From Chitinophagales bacterium (GTDB lineage Bacteria; Bacteroidota; Bacteroidia; Chitinophagales; Chitinophagaceae), in assembly GCA_017303335.1 (NCBI GenBank), contig JAFLBK010000002.1:248001-312000 (forward strand): a DNA stretch of 64,000 nt, read 5' to 3'. The notes under the pieces were generated by a model. The model searched no databases. It saw only the letters and a list, made by a program, of their open reading frames with translations, and was not told the origin of the DNA. The translations under genes and the position numbers were made by a program. Shown piece after piece: positions 27,648-36,427 of the stretch (position 1 is the stretch's first letter; each line of letters starts with the position of its first letter).

Positions 27648-28346
27648 TTGGAAAATCACAACATTATCATCAGGGTTGCCATACCCGCCGATAAAAAATA
27701 TGCCGACCTTATCACCGAGGAAATGGCATCTTCCGCCAAAGCCCGCGGCACCGGCATCGCCAAGCGCAGCCCGTCTTATATAGAAGAAAAGATGGAAGAA
27801 GGCAAGGCGGTGATCGCATTGACAGCCGATGGCGAATGGGTTGGGTTCTGCTATATCGAAGCCTGGGAACACAACAAGTTTGTGGCCAACAGCGGCCTGA
27901 TCGTATCGCCCGCCTTCCGCAAAACCGGCGTTGCCAAATCCATCAAGAAACGGATTTTCGAACTCAGCCGCGAGAAATATCCCGACGCCAAGATATTCGG
28001 ACTTACCACCGGGCTGGCAGTGATGAAGATCAACTCCGACCTGGGCTATGAACCGGTTACCTATTCCGAGCTCACCAACGACGACCAGTTCTGGGCCGGC
28101 TGCAAAAGCTGCGTGAACTACGATATATTAATGAGCAAGGAACGAAAGAACTGCATGTGCACCGCCATGCTCTTCGATCCGGCCGATCACTACGAGCCGG
28201 AAGAAACCAAGGAAGAATTCCGCAAGCATTCCAAACTCTATGAGCGCTTCATGCGCCTGAAACAAAGCAGGCTGCTCCGGTTCCTGCAGAAAAAACAATC
28301 ACAAGGAACTTCACGCACATTTCTCAGCCATTTTTTTAATTTCTAA
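27648..28346 (+). CDS. GNAT acyltransferase, probable first enzyme of the arginine pathway
   Basis: A 232-residue GNAT-fold protein (SGLIVSPAFRKTGVAKSIKK is the acyl-CoA loop; TTGLAVMKINSDLGYEPV the acceptor side), with a Cys-containing tail (CKSCVNYDILMSKERKNCMC). The same protein type heads arginine clusters in Bacteroides. Since these organisms use succinylated intermediates, it probably makes N-succinyl- (or N-acetyl-) glutamate; this is inference from position. The only usable start is TTG at 27648 (LENHNIIIRVAIP); no ATG or GTG occurs in frame upstream. Confidence 0.82.
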   Translation: MENHNIIIRVAIPADKKYADLITEEMASSAKARGTGIAKRSPSYIEEKMEEGKAVIALTADGEWVGFCYIEAWEHNKFVANSGLIVSPAFRKTGVAKSIKKRIFELSREKYPDAKIFGLTTGLAVMKINSDLGYEPVTYSELTNDDQFWAGCKSCVNYDILMSKERKNCMCTAMLFDPADHYEPEETKEEFRKHSKLYERFMRLKQSRLLRFLQKKQSQGTSRTFLSHFFNF

Positions 28347-28357
28347 AATTACCATAG

Positions 28358-29605
28358 ATGCAAGCAGACACAAACGTGGCTATTGGAAACTCCCCTTCAG
28401 GGGTTGGGGGCAAAATTGTTTTGGGTTTCAGCGGCGGGTTGGATACATCCTTTTGTGTGAAATACCTTACCGAAGAAAAAGGATTCGAGGTGCATTCGGT
28501 GATCGTGAACACGGGAGGTTTCACTTCCGGCGAACTGGAGAAGATCGAAGCGCATGCCTATGCGCTGGGTGTAAAATCGCATGCAACGGTTGATGCGGTA
28601 AAAAGCTATTACGACCGGATCATCAAATACCTGGTTTTTGGAAATGTACTGAAGAATAACACCTACCCGCTGAGTGTAAGCGCCGAACGGTTAAGCCAGG
28701 CGCTCTGCATCGCCGAACACGTGAAAAAGACCGGGGCCGGTCATGTTGCGCACGGAAGCACGGGCGCCGGTAACGACCAGGTGCGTTTTGACATGGTCTT
28801 CAACATCATGATTCCCGGTGTGGAGATCATCACGCCGATCCGTGATCTGAAACTGAGCCGCGAAGCGGAGATCGAATACCTCAAAGGAAAAGGCGTGGAT
28901 ATGAACGTTGAGAAATCCATGTACTCGATCAACAAAGGACTCTGGGGAACCAGCGTGGGCGGAAAAGAAACACTCAGCAGCAAAGGTATGCTGCCGGAAG
29001 AAGCATGGCCGACGCAGGTAACGAAGAGCGGACAGGAGAATATTGAACTCGGGTTTGTGAAAGGAGAATTGCAGACCGTAAACGGGAAAGCATTCGGTCA
29101 TCCAACGGAAGCCATCCGGGAACTGCAGCAAATTGCCGGACCTTACGGCATCGGAAGAGATATTCACGTGGGCGATACGATCATCGGCATCAAGGGCCGC
29201 GTTGGTTTTGAAGCGGCTGCTCCCCTGATCATCCTCAAAGCGCACCACGCACTCGAAAAACATGTGCTTACCAAATGGCAACTGAACTGGAAAGACCAGC
29301 TGGCCCTGTTCTACGGCAACTGGCTGCACGAAGGCCAGATCCTCGACCCGGTGATGCGGGATATGGAGGCGTTCTTTGAGAGCACGCAGCAAAACGTTAC
29401 CGGCACCGTATTCCTCGAACTGGCGCCGTACCGGTTCCAGGTAACCGGTATCGAATCGGCCTACGACCTCATGAGCAGCCGGTTCGGTAAGTACGGCGAG
29501 ATGAACAATGGCTGGACCGGCGAGGATGTACGCGGGTTCTCTAAAATCTTCGGCAATCAAACCATGATCTATCACGCAATAAAAGAAGCGACCGATGGCA
29601 AATAA
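28358..29605 (+). CDS. argG: Argininosuccinate synthase
   Basis: Joins citrulline and aspartate using ATP. The 415 residues contain the PP-loop KIVLGFSGGLDTSFCVKYL, GHVAHGSTGAGNDQVRFDM and SINKGLWGTSVGGKETL. The first 20 residues (MQADTNVAIGNSPSGVGGK) are a non-conserved extension that reads like translated noncoding sequence, but no nearer Met exists. It follows the GNAT gene by 11 bases, and its 3' end overlaps argC by 11 bases. Confidence 0.95.
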   Translation: MQADTNVAIGNSPSGVGGKIVLGFSGGLDTSFCVKYLTEEKGFEVHSVIVNTGGFTSGELEKIEAHAYALGVKSHATVDAVKSYYDRIIKYLVFGNVLKNNTYPLSVSAERLSQALCIAEHVKKTGAGHVAHGSTGAGNDQVRFDMVFNIMIPGVEIITPIRDLKLSREAEIEYLKGKGVDMNVEKSMYSINKGLWGTSVGGKETLSSKGMLPEEAWPTQVTKSGQENIELGFVKGELQTVNGKAFGHPTEAIRELQQIAGPYGIGRDIHVGDTIIGIKGRVGFEAAAPLIILKAHHALEKHVLTKWQLNWKDQLALFYGNWLHEGQILDPVMRDMEAFFESTQQNVTGTVFLELAPYRFQVTGIESAYDLMSSRFGKYGEMNNGWTGEDVRGFSKIFGNQTMIYHAIKEATDGK

Positions 29606-30572
29606 GATAAAGGTTGGAATCGTAGGCGGCGCCGGCTATACCGGCGGCGAACTGATCCGGATATTACTGAACCACCCGGCAGCGGAGATCGTTTTTGTGC
29701 GCAGCAAAAGCAATGCGGGCAATTACCTGTACAGCGTTCACCAGGACCTGCTCGGCGAAACCGATATGAAGTTCTCCGCCGAAATGAGCGCTGGTATCGA
29801 TGTGCTGTTCTTATGTGTGGGTCATGGCGAAGCGAAACAATTCCTGCAAAAAAACGAGATCGCTCCTTCCATTAAGATCATCGACCTGAGCCAGGATTTT
29901 CGCCTGGGCGAAGAAACGCCGACCAGGAAATTCATCTACGGTCTGCCCGAGCTCAATAGAGAAAAAATCAAAACGGCCATCAATATTGCCAACCCCGGCT
30001 GCTTTGCGACGGCTATTCAACTGGGCCTGCTGCCCCTGGCGAAAGCAGGATTGCTGGATGATGTATACACGACCGGTATCACCGGTTCTACCGGGGCAGG
30101 GCAATCGCTGAACGCCACTTCGCATTTCAGCTGGCGGGCCAATAATATACAGGCATATAAAACATTGTCGCACCAGCACCTTGCCGAGATCGGCCAATCC
30201 TTCATGCAACTGAACCCGTCCGGCGATGTGGAACTGAATTTCATTCCCTGGCGGGGCGATTTCACGCGGGGTATCTTCATCAGCTCCCAGATCAAATGCG
30301 AACTGTCGAAGGAAGAGATTGATAAACTCTTTACGGATTATTACGCGGCCCATCCATTTGTTTCGGTAAGTACCGATTCCATCTTTCTCAAACAGGTGGT
30401 GAATACCAACAAGTGTGTCATCCAGCCGGAGAAAGTGGGTAGCAAACTGGTGGTACATTCCATCATCGATAATTTGGTGAAAGGAGCCAGCGGGCAGGCG
30501 GTGCAGAACATGAACCTCCTGTTCAACCTTGATGAAACAACCGGTTTGAAATTAAAGGCCAGCTATTTTTAA
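29595..30572 (+). CDS. argC: N-acyl-gamma-glutamyl-phosphate reductase
   Basis: NADPH-dependent reduction of the acyl-glutamyl phosphate made by ArgB. The 325 residues have the Rossmann start KVGIVGGAGYTGGELIRIL, the active-site Cys in IANPGCFATAIQLGL, and the dimerisation half with FIPWRGDFTRGIFIS. Short (type 2-like) form. Overlaps argG by 11 bases, so coupled translation is likely. Confidence 0.94.
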   Translation: MANKIKVGIVGGAGYTGGELIRILLNHPAAEIVFVRSKSNAGNYLYSVHQDLLGETDMKFSAEMSAGIDVLFLCVGHGEAKQFLQKNEIAPSIKIIDLSQDFRLGEETPTRKFIYGLPELNREKIKTAINIANPGCFATAIQLGLLPLAKAGLLDDVYTTGITGSTGAGQSLNATSHFSWRANNIQAYKTLSHQHLAEIGQSFMQLNPSGDVELNFIPWRGDFTRGIFISSQIKCELSKEEIDKLFTDYYAAHPFVSVSTDSIFLKQVVNTNKCVIQPEKVGSKLVVHSIIDNLVKGASGQAVQNMNLLFNLDETTGLKLKASYF

Positions 30573-30635
30573 AACCCCGGATCTGCAGCGATGACCAATA
30601 AACCAGTAAACCAATAAACCACTCTCCCAAGGTTC

Positions 30636-31766
30636 ATGAAACTATTCGACGTATATCCACTCAACGACATCACCATTGTAAAAGGAGCCGGTTCCTACGT
30701 ATGGGACGACCAAGGTAAAAAATACCTCGACCTCTACGGTGGCCATGCCGTGATCTCCATCGGGCATACACATCCGCATTACGTAAAACGTATCGAAGAA
30801 CAGTTGCATAAAGTCGGGTTCTACTCCAACTCCATCAAGATTCCCCTGCAGGTGGAGCTGGCAGAAAAACTGGGTACGGTTTCGGGGAAAGAAGATTACC
30901 AGCTTTTCCTCTGCAACTCCGGCGCCGAAGCCAACGAGAATGCGTTGAAGCTCGCTTCCTTTTACAATGGCCGGAAAAAAATCATCGCTTTTAAAAAGTC
31001 ATTTCACGGCCGAACCTCGCTGGCAGTGGCCGCAACCGATAATCCCAGCATTGTTGCCCCGGTAAATGAAACGGAGAATGTCATCTTCCTGCCCTTCAAC
31101 GACGAAGCGTCGCTTGAAAAGGCCTTCCGTGAAAATGAGATATCCTCGGTGATCATTGAAGGCATACAGGGGGTTGGCGGTATCAATGTGGCGGCTGAAT
31201 CTTTTTTACGAAAGATCCGGTCGCTTTGCGATGCGCATAATGCCGTATTCATCGCCGACTCGGTGCAGTGCGGTTATGGGCGCAGCGGCCGATTCTATTC
31301 GCACGATCATGCCGGTGTGCAGGCGGATATATATACCATGGCAAAGGGCATGGGCAATGGGTTCCCGGTTGCCGGTATCTCCATCGCCCCGAAGATCCAG
31401 CCCAAACACTATATGCTGGGCACCACCTTCGGCGGCAATCACCTGGCCTGTGCGGCCGCACTGGCTGTGCTGGAAGTGATGGAAGAAGAGAAACTATTGA
31501 AGAATGCGGAAGAAATCGGCGGGTACCTGGTCAACGAGTTGAATGGTTTGCCCGGGATACGTGAAGTGCGTGGACGTGGGCTCATGATCGGTATCGACCT
31601 TCCGGATGAATTAAGCATGGTGAAGAAGAACCTGCTGTTCAAACATAAAATATTCACCGGGGAAGCGAAGCCGAATGTGATCCGCCTGCTGCCGGCCCTG
31701 AACCTGGGAAAAGCCGAAGCAGATATATTCCTGGAAGCATTAAAAACTGAATTGAATAAGGTCTGA
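30636..31766 (+). CDS. argD: Acylornithine aminotransferase, PLP-dependent class III
   Basis: Converts acyl-glutamate semialdehyde to acyl-ornithine. It has 376 residues. The PLP phosphate loop is FLCNSGAEANENALKLA, the aspartate binding the pyridine N is in AVFIADSVQCGYGRSG, and the Schiff-base Lys is in YTMAKGMGNGFPVAG. The segment usually DEVQ/DEIQ reads DSVQ here. Whether the substrate is acetylated or succinylated follows from ArgF' downstream, which suggests succinyl. It lies 63 bases after argC, with a short AACCAATAAACC-type repeat between. Confidence 0.92.
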   Translation: MKLFDVYPLNDITIVKGAGSYVWDDQGKKYLDLYGGHAVISIGHTHPHYVKRIEEQLHKVGFYSNSIKIPLQVELAEKLGTVSGKEDYQLFLCNSGAEANENALKLASFYNGRKKIIAFKKSFHGRTSLAVAATDNPSIVAPVNETENVIFLPFNDEASLEKAFRENEISSVIIEGIQGVGGINVAAESFLRKIRSLCDAHNAVFIADSVQCGYGRSGRFYSHDHAGVQADIYTMAKGMGNGFPVAGISIAPKIQPKHYMLGTTFGGNHLACAAALAVLEVMEEEKLLKNAEEIGGYLVNELNGLPGIREVRGRGLMIGIDLPDELSMVKKNLLFKHKIFTGEAKPNVIRLLPALNLGKAEADIFLEALKTELNKV

Positions 31767-31800
31767 CGTCCTCGCCTGCCTGCCGCAGGAAGGTCTGACC
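31767..31800. repeat. Short palindromic repeat between argD and argF'
   Basis: GTCTGAC half-sites (31763 region and 31792-31799) bracket a GC-rich palindrome CGCCTGCCTGCCGCAGG. This resembles the CTGCCTGCCGCAGG elements dispersed in Bacteroidota; a related element is at 41117-41198. It probably forms a stem in the operon mRNA. Confidence 0.55.
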
Positions 31801-31815
31801 ATGTACCAAACAACA

Positions 31816-32769
31816 ATGAAAAATTTTATCTCTGTTCACGACGTCAGCGATGTAAACGCCCTGGTTGGGAAAGCCCTGGCCTACAAGGCCGATCCATTCC
31901 GGGACAAAACCCTGGGCGCCAATAAACGGGCCGGGCTCTTGTTTCTTAACCCGAGCATGCGCACCCGCCTGAGCACCCGCATCGCAGCCAACAACCTGGG
32001 CATGGATGCCATCGTATTCAATATCGACAAAGAGGGCTGGGCCCTGGAGCTGGAAGAAGGAGCTGTTATGAACGGAACCACCGTGGAGCATGTTAAAGAC
32101 GCGGCGCCGGTACTCGGACAGTACTTCGATATTTTATGCGTGCGCACATTTCCTTCCCTGACAAATAAGGCGGATGACTACGGCGAAGCGGTGATCAACC
32201 AGTTCATCAGGTACGCGGGTATACCGGTGGTAAGTTTGGAAAGCGCCACCTTGCATCCGTTGCAGAGCCTGGCAGACATCATCACGATCAAAGAAACATT
32301 TGCCGAAAAAAGAAAACCCAGGGTTGTGCTTACCTGGGCGCCGCATGTAAAAGCGCTGCCTCAATGCGTGGCCAATTCATTCGCCCAGTGGGTGAATGCC
32401 TGGGGCGAAGCCGATTTTGTGATCACCCACCCGGAAGGATATGCGCTGGATGAAAAATTCACGAACGGAGCTGTCATCACGCACAATCAGGATGAGGCCT
32501 TGCAGGGAGCCGACTATATTTATGTAAAGAACTGGAGCAGCTACCAGGATTACGGGAAGATATTGAGTACCGATCCTTCCTGGATGCTTACCAATGCGAA
32601 GCGGGCGCTTACAAACAACGCGAAGGTGATGCATTGCCTCCCGGTGCGTCGCAATGTGGAACTGAGTGATGAGATACTGGACGGCCCCGGCAGCCTGGTT
32701 ACGCAAGAAGCGGGCAACCGGGTTTGGTCGGCGCAGGCAGTATTCGGGGAAATACTAAAAGAATGCTGA
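31816..32769 (+). CDS. argF': N-succinylornithine carbamoyltransferase (ArgF')
   Basis: Transfers carbamoyl phosphate to an N-acylated ornithine, the Bacteroides-type variant of ArgF. The 317 residues show the carbamoyl-phosphate loop NPSMRTRLSTR, the HPLQSLADI motif and MHCLPVRRN. In N-acetyl/N-succinylornithine carbamoyltransferases, the residue near position 90-92 sets acyl specificity: Glu favours acetyl; Pro, Ser or Val favours succinyl. Counting from this start, residue 90 is Val (NGTTVEHV), matching the succinyl form. I start at ATG 31816 (MKNFISVHDV), five codons into the longest frame. Confidence 0.93.
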   Translation: MKNFISVHDVSDVNALVGKALAYKADPFRDKTLGANKRAGLLFLNPSMRTRLSTRIAANNLGMDAIVFNIDKEGWALELEEGAVMNGTTVEHVKDAAPVLGQYFDILCVRTFPSLTNKADDYGEAVINQFIRYAGIPVVSLESATLHPLQSLADIITIKETFAEKRKPRVVLTWAPHVKALPQCVANSFAQWVNAWGEADFVITHPEGYALDEKFTNGAVITHNQDEALQGADYIYVKNWSSYQDYGKILSTDPSWMLTNAKRALTNNAKVMHCLPVRRNVELSDEILDGPGSLVTQEAGNRVWSAQAVFGEILKEC

Positions 32770-33560
32770 TGGGTAAACTCTTTGTCATAAAAATTGGTGG
32801 TAATGTAATCGATAATGACGCTGCTTTGCAGTCGTTCCTGGATGACTTTGCCACGATACCCGGTAAGAAGATACTTGTTCACGGCGGCGGAAAGATCGCT
32901 ACATCGATCGGTAAACAACTGGGTATCGAGCCCGATTATATCAACGGACGGCGCATCACAGATGCGGCCACCATCGACCTGGTGACGATGGTTTATGGCG
33001 GGTTACTGAACAAGAAGATCGTAGCCGCCTTGCAGGCGCTGGGTTGCCATGCCATCGGCCTCACGGGAGCCGATGCCAATATCATTCCCGCGAATAAACG
33101 CCCGGTAAAGGAAACCGACTTTGGCTTTGTGGGCGATATCCGGAATGAGGAAGTAGGCAAGAATACCATCGAATTATTTTTAACGAATCAACTGGTTCCG
33201 GTTGTGGCGCCGCTGACGCACGATGGCAAGGGACAGCTATTGAATACCAATGCAGATACGATCGCTTCATCCCTGGCCGTGGCGCTTTCGGCTTCTTACG
33301 ATGTTCGCCTGATCTATTGTTTTGAGAAGAAAGGGGTGCTGGAGAATGTAGAAGATGATTCTTCCGTGATCAACCTGATCGATCAGGAAAAATACAAACA
33401 ATTGCTGGCCGGCCAGAAACTGGCCGATGGGATCCTGCCGAAGATCGACAACGCTTTTGCCGCGATCGGCAACGGCGTGAACGAAGTACTGATCGGCGAT
33501 GCGAAGGACCTTGTTCAGAATACAACCGAAACTGTAAAAGGAACCTTATTCCGCGAATGA
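32769..33560 (+). CDS. argB: N-acylglutamate kinase (ArgB family)
   Basis: Phosphorylates the gamma-carboxyl of acetyl- or succinyl-glutamate. It has 263 residues: FVIKIGGNVIDNDA (phosphate-binding Lys and Gly), ILVHGGGKIATSIG, INGRRITDAATIDLV and NTNADTIASSLAVAL. The ATG at 32769 overlaps the argF' stop (TGATG). The longer frame starting at 32724 would overlap argF' and is rejected. Its stop overlaps the next ATG (ATGA), so argF'-argB-argE are tightly coupled. Confidence 0.94.
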   Translation: MGKLFVIKIGGNVIDNDAALQSFLDDFATIPGKKILVHGGGKIATSIGKQLGIEPDYINGRRITDAATIDLVTMVYGGLLNKKIVAALQALGCHAIGLTGADANIIPANKRPVKETDFGFVGDIRNEEVGKNTIELFLTNQLVPVVAPLTHDGKGQLLNTNADTIASSLAVALSASYDVRLIYCFEKKGVLENVEDDSSVINLIDQEKYKQLLAGQKLADGILPKIDNAFAAIGNGVNEVLIGDAKDLVQNTTETVKGTLFRE

Positions 33561-34630
33561 ATACCGGATTGTTATACCCCGATGCCGTAGACTTGCTGAA
33601 GCGATTGATCGCCACGCCTTCTTTTTCCAGGGAAGAAGAAAAGACTGCGTCGATCCTTGAGCAGTTCCTCCAGGAACGGGGTATACCGCATAGCCGTTCC
33701 CTGAATAATGTTTGGTGCACCAATAAATACTTCGACCCAGCAAAGCCCACCATCCTCCTTAATTCCCATCACGACACGGTAAAACCCAACCCGCAATACA
33801 CGAAGGATCCGTTTACGCCGCTGGAAGAAGATGGAAAATTATTCGGACTCGGCAGCAACGATGCGGGTGGTTGCCTCGTAAGCCTCGTAGCGGCTTTCTG
33901 TTATTTCTATGATCGCCCGGATATGGCTTATAACCTGGTACTGGCAGCCACCGCCGAGGAAGAGATCAGCGGCATCAACGGCATCGAATCCTTGCTGCCT
34001 TCTTTACCCCCGATCGAGGTTGCCATGGTGGGCGAGCCTACCCAAACCAACCTGGCCATTGCCGAAAAGGGTTTGCTGGTACTCGACTGCACAGCAAGTG
34101 GAAAGGCAGGTCACGCTGCCCGCGAAGAAGGAGTGAACGCCATCTATAAGGCGATGCAGGATATTGAATGGATTTCAACATACCGTTTTCCCAGGGTTTC
34201 CGAAACGCTGGGGCCGGTAAAGATGTCGGTTACTTCCATCAGCACAGAGAATAAGGCGCACAATATGGTGCCGGCTTCCTGTACCTTCCTGGTTGATGTT
34301 CGGGTTACGGATGCCTATACGCATGAAGAAGTGCTGCAAACGATCCGGCAGCATGTTCAATCCGATGTGAAACCAAGAAGCATGCGCCTGCGTTCCTCAT
34401 CCATTTCGAAAGAACATCCGCTGGTACAGGCGGGGATCAAACTCGGCAAATCGATGTATGGGTCGCCTACCACATCCGACGCGGCCCTTCTGAACGTACC
34501 GGTGCTGAAATGCGGCCCCGGCGACAGCGCCCGCAGCCATACCGCGGATGAGTTCATTTACCTTGCTGAGATCAGAGAAGGCATCGATACATACATTCGA
34601 ATCCTTGAAGAAGTAATAGGTAATAAGTAA
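33557..34630 (+). CDS. argE: M20-family deacylase, probable N-acyl-citrulline/ornithine deacylase
   Basis: Zinc amidohydrolase of the ArgE/DapE group. The 357 residues have metal motifs LNSHHDTVKP, GLGSNDAGGC and ATAEEEISG, and a lid/dimer domain (GKAGHAAREEGVNAI). By position after argF'-argB it should remove the succinyl group from N-succinylcitrulline or related intermediate; this is inferred. Overlaps argB by four bases. Followed by AGTAATAAGT-type AT-rich repeats and the inserted four-helix gene. Confidence 0.9.
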   Translation: MNTGLLYPDAVDLLKRLIATPSFSREEEKTASILEQFLQERGIPHSRSLNNVWCTNKYFDPAKPTILLNSHHDTVKPNPQYTKDPFTPLEEDGKLFGLGSNDAGGCLVSLVAAFCYFYDRPDMAYNLVLAATAEEEISGINGIESLLPSLPPIEVAMVGEPTQTNLAIAEKGLLVLDCTASGKAGHAAREEGVNAIYKAMQDIEWISTYRFPRVSETLGPVKMSVTSISTENKAHNMVPASCTFLVDVRVTDAYTHEEVLQTIRQHVQSDVKPRSMRLRSSSISKEHPLVQAGIKLGKSMYGSPTTSDAALLNVPVLKCGPGDSARSHTADEFIYLAEIREGIDTYIRILEEVIGNK

Positions 34631-34669
34631 TAAGTCTTAAGTGATAAGTATTTAAAGATAATTTCCAGT

Positions 34670-35023
34670 ATGCAGAATTATAAAGACCTGAAGGTTTGGG
34701 AGAAATCTCACCAGTTTGCATTAGAGATTTACAGGGTAACCGAGGGTTTCCCGCGACAGGAAATGTACGGACTAACCAACCAGCTGCGCAGGGCCGCATC
34801 ATCGATTGCTGCAAATATCGCAGAGGGTTGTGGGAGAAAAACAAAACCCGACTTTGCGAACTTTCTGAACATATCGCTCGGCTCTTCGAACGAAGCTGAA
34901 TATTTTGTTTTGCTCGCCAGGGATTTGAAATACATAACTGATACCTACTACGAAATTTTTTCAAAACTGGTAAATGAGATAAAAGCGATGTTGATAGCTT
35001 TAATCACCAAAGTCAGAGGCTGA
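34670..35023 (+). CDS. Four-helix bundle protein (23S rRNA intervening-sequence family)
   Basis: A 117-residue protein of the S23/IVP four-helix family. The diagnostic segment LRRAASSIAANIAEGCGRK and the start YKDLKVWEKSHQFALEIYRV are both present. Function is unknown; relatives occur inside 23S rRNA insertions or as single genes. It interrupts the arg operon between argE and argH and is flanked by inverted repeats (AGTGATAAGT at 34638-34647, ACTTATCACT at 35049-35058), as expected for an inserted cassette. Confidence 0.9.
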   Translation: MQNYKDLKVWEKSHQFALEIYRVTEGFPRQEMYGLTNQLRRAASSIAANIAEGCGRKTKPDFANFLNISLGSSNEAEYFVLLARDLKYITDTYYEIFSKLVNEIKAMLIALITKVRG

Positions 35024-35068
35024 CCTGACTTACTACTTATAACTTATCACTCAAAACCTACGACCTGT

Positions 35069-36400
35069 ATGAAACTCTGGCAAAAAGATAAAACCGCACT
35101 GAAAGAAGTTGAACGGTTTACCGTTGGCAACGATCGGGAACTTGATACCTGCCTGGCGCCTTTCGATGTATTGGGCTCATTGGCGCATATTCAGATGCTC
35201 GGGTCGGTTGGGTTGCTCACCCCGGAAGAACGGGCACTGCTGCAGGCAGCACTGAAGGATATGTACAAGCAGATCACCGAAGGAAAATTTGTGTTGGAGG
35301 AAGGGGTGGAGGATGTGCACTCTCAGGTGGAACTCCTGCTTACACGCAGCCTGGGCGATGTGGGTAAGAAGATACACAGCGCCCGCAGCCGCAACGACCA
35401 GGTGCTTGTTGACCTGAAACTGTACATGCGGCACGAGATCGAGCGTACGGTAGATCATGTTCAGGAACTGTTCAACCTGCTCATCGAGCTGAGTGAAAAA
35501 CACAAAGAAGACCTGTTGCCCGGCTATACACACCTGCAACTGGCCATGCCGTCTTCATTCGGGCTCTGGTTCGGCGCTTATGCCGAAAGCCTGGCCGATG
35601 ATCTCGTTACACTTGAAGCCGCGTACAAGCTGGTGAACCGCAACCCGCTTGGATCCGCCGCGGGCTATGGTTCCTCGTTCCCCATCAACCGGCAACTCAC
35701 CACCGACCTGCTGGGCTTCGAAGCCATGAACCGCAACGTGGTGTATGCGCAGATGGGGCGGGGCAAAACAGAACGCATCGTGGCATCGGCGCTGGCCAAT
35801 ATCGGGGCCACGCTTTCCAAACTGAGCATGGATTGCTGCCTGTACCTGAACCAGCACTTCGCCTTCATCTCGTTCCCCGAAGAGCTCACAACAGGCAGCA
35901 GCATCATGCCGCATAAAAAGAACCCGGATGTGTTCGAACTCATCCGTTCGCACGGCAACCGCCTCCAGGCATTGCCCAACGAGATCATGCTCATGACGGC
36001 CAACCTGCCCTCCGGCTATCACCGCGATCTGCAACTCATCAAGGAGCATATTATACCCGCCTTTGAAAACCTGCAGGATTGCCTGCGCATGACAACCTTT
36101 ATGCTTGGCCAGGTGAGCGTGAAGAAGAACATCCTGCAGGGTGAGAAATACGCCTCTCTTTTCAGCGTGGAGGAAGTGAATAAACTGGTACTGCAGGGCA
36201 TGCCCTTCCGGGATGCGTACAAGAAGGTTGGCGCCGATATCGCTTCGGGCAATTTTAAACCCGGTACGGTCATCCATCATACACACGAAGGATCAATCGG
36301 CAATCCCGGCAATGAAGCCATCCGCCGCTACATGGAAGATATTATTCAAAACTTCAATTTTAATGCAGTCAAAATTGCGTTGCAACAATTATTAAGTTAG
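35069..36400 (+). CDS. argH: Argininosuccinate lyase
   Basis: Last step of arginine synthesis, releasing fumarate. The 443 residues carry the superfamily signature GSSIMPHKKNPDVFEL, HSARSRNDQVLVDLKLY and PGYTHLQLAMPSS with the catalytic His. It ends the operon; the tail (RYMEDIIQNFNFNAVKIALQ) is normal for Bacteroidota forms. dxr starts 27 bases later on the same strand and may be read through. Confidence 0.95.
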   Translation: MKLWQKDKTALKEVERFTVGNDRELDTCLAPFDVLGSLAHIQMLGSVGLLTPEERALLQAALKDMYKQITEGKFVLEEGVEDVHSQVELLLTRSLGDVGKKIHSARSRNDQVLVDLKLYMRHEIERTVDHVQELFNLLIELSEKHKEDLLPGYTHLQLAMPSSFGLWFGAYAESLADDLVTLEAAYKLVNRNPLGSAAGYGSSFPINRQLTTDLLGFEAMNRNVVYAQMGRGKTERIVASALANIGATLSKLSMDCCLYLNQHFAFISFPEELTTGSSIMPHKKNPDVFELIRSHGNRLQALPNEIMLMTANLPSGYHRDLQLIKEHIIPAFENLQDCLRMTTFMLGQVSVKKNILQGEKYASLFSVEEVNKLVLQGMPFRDAYKKVGADIASGNFKPGTVIHHTHEGSIGNPGNEAIRRYMEDIIQNFNFNAVKIALQQLLS

Positions 36401-36427
36401 ATTTGTCGGCACAACCGTAATTGGGTA

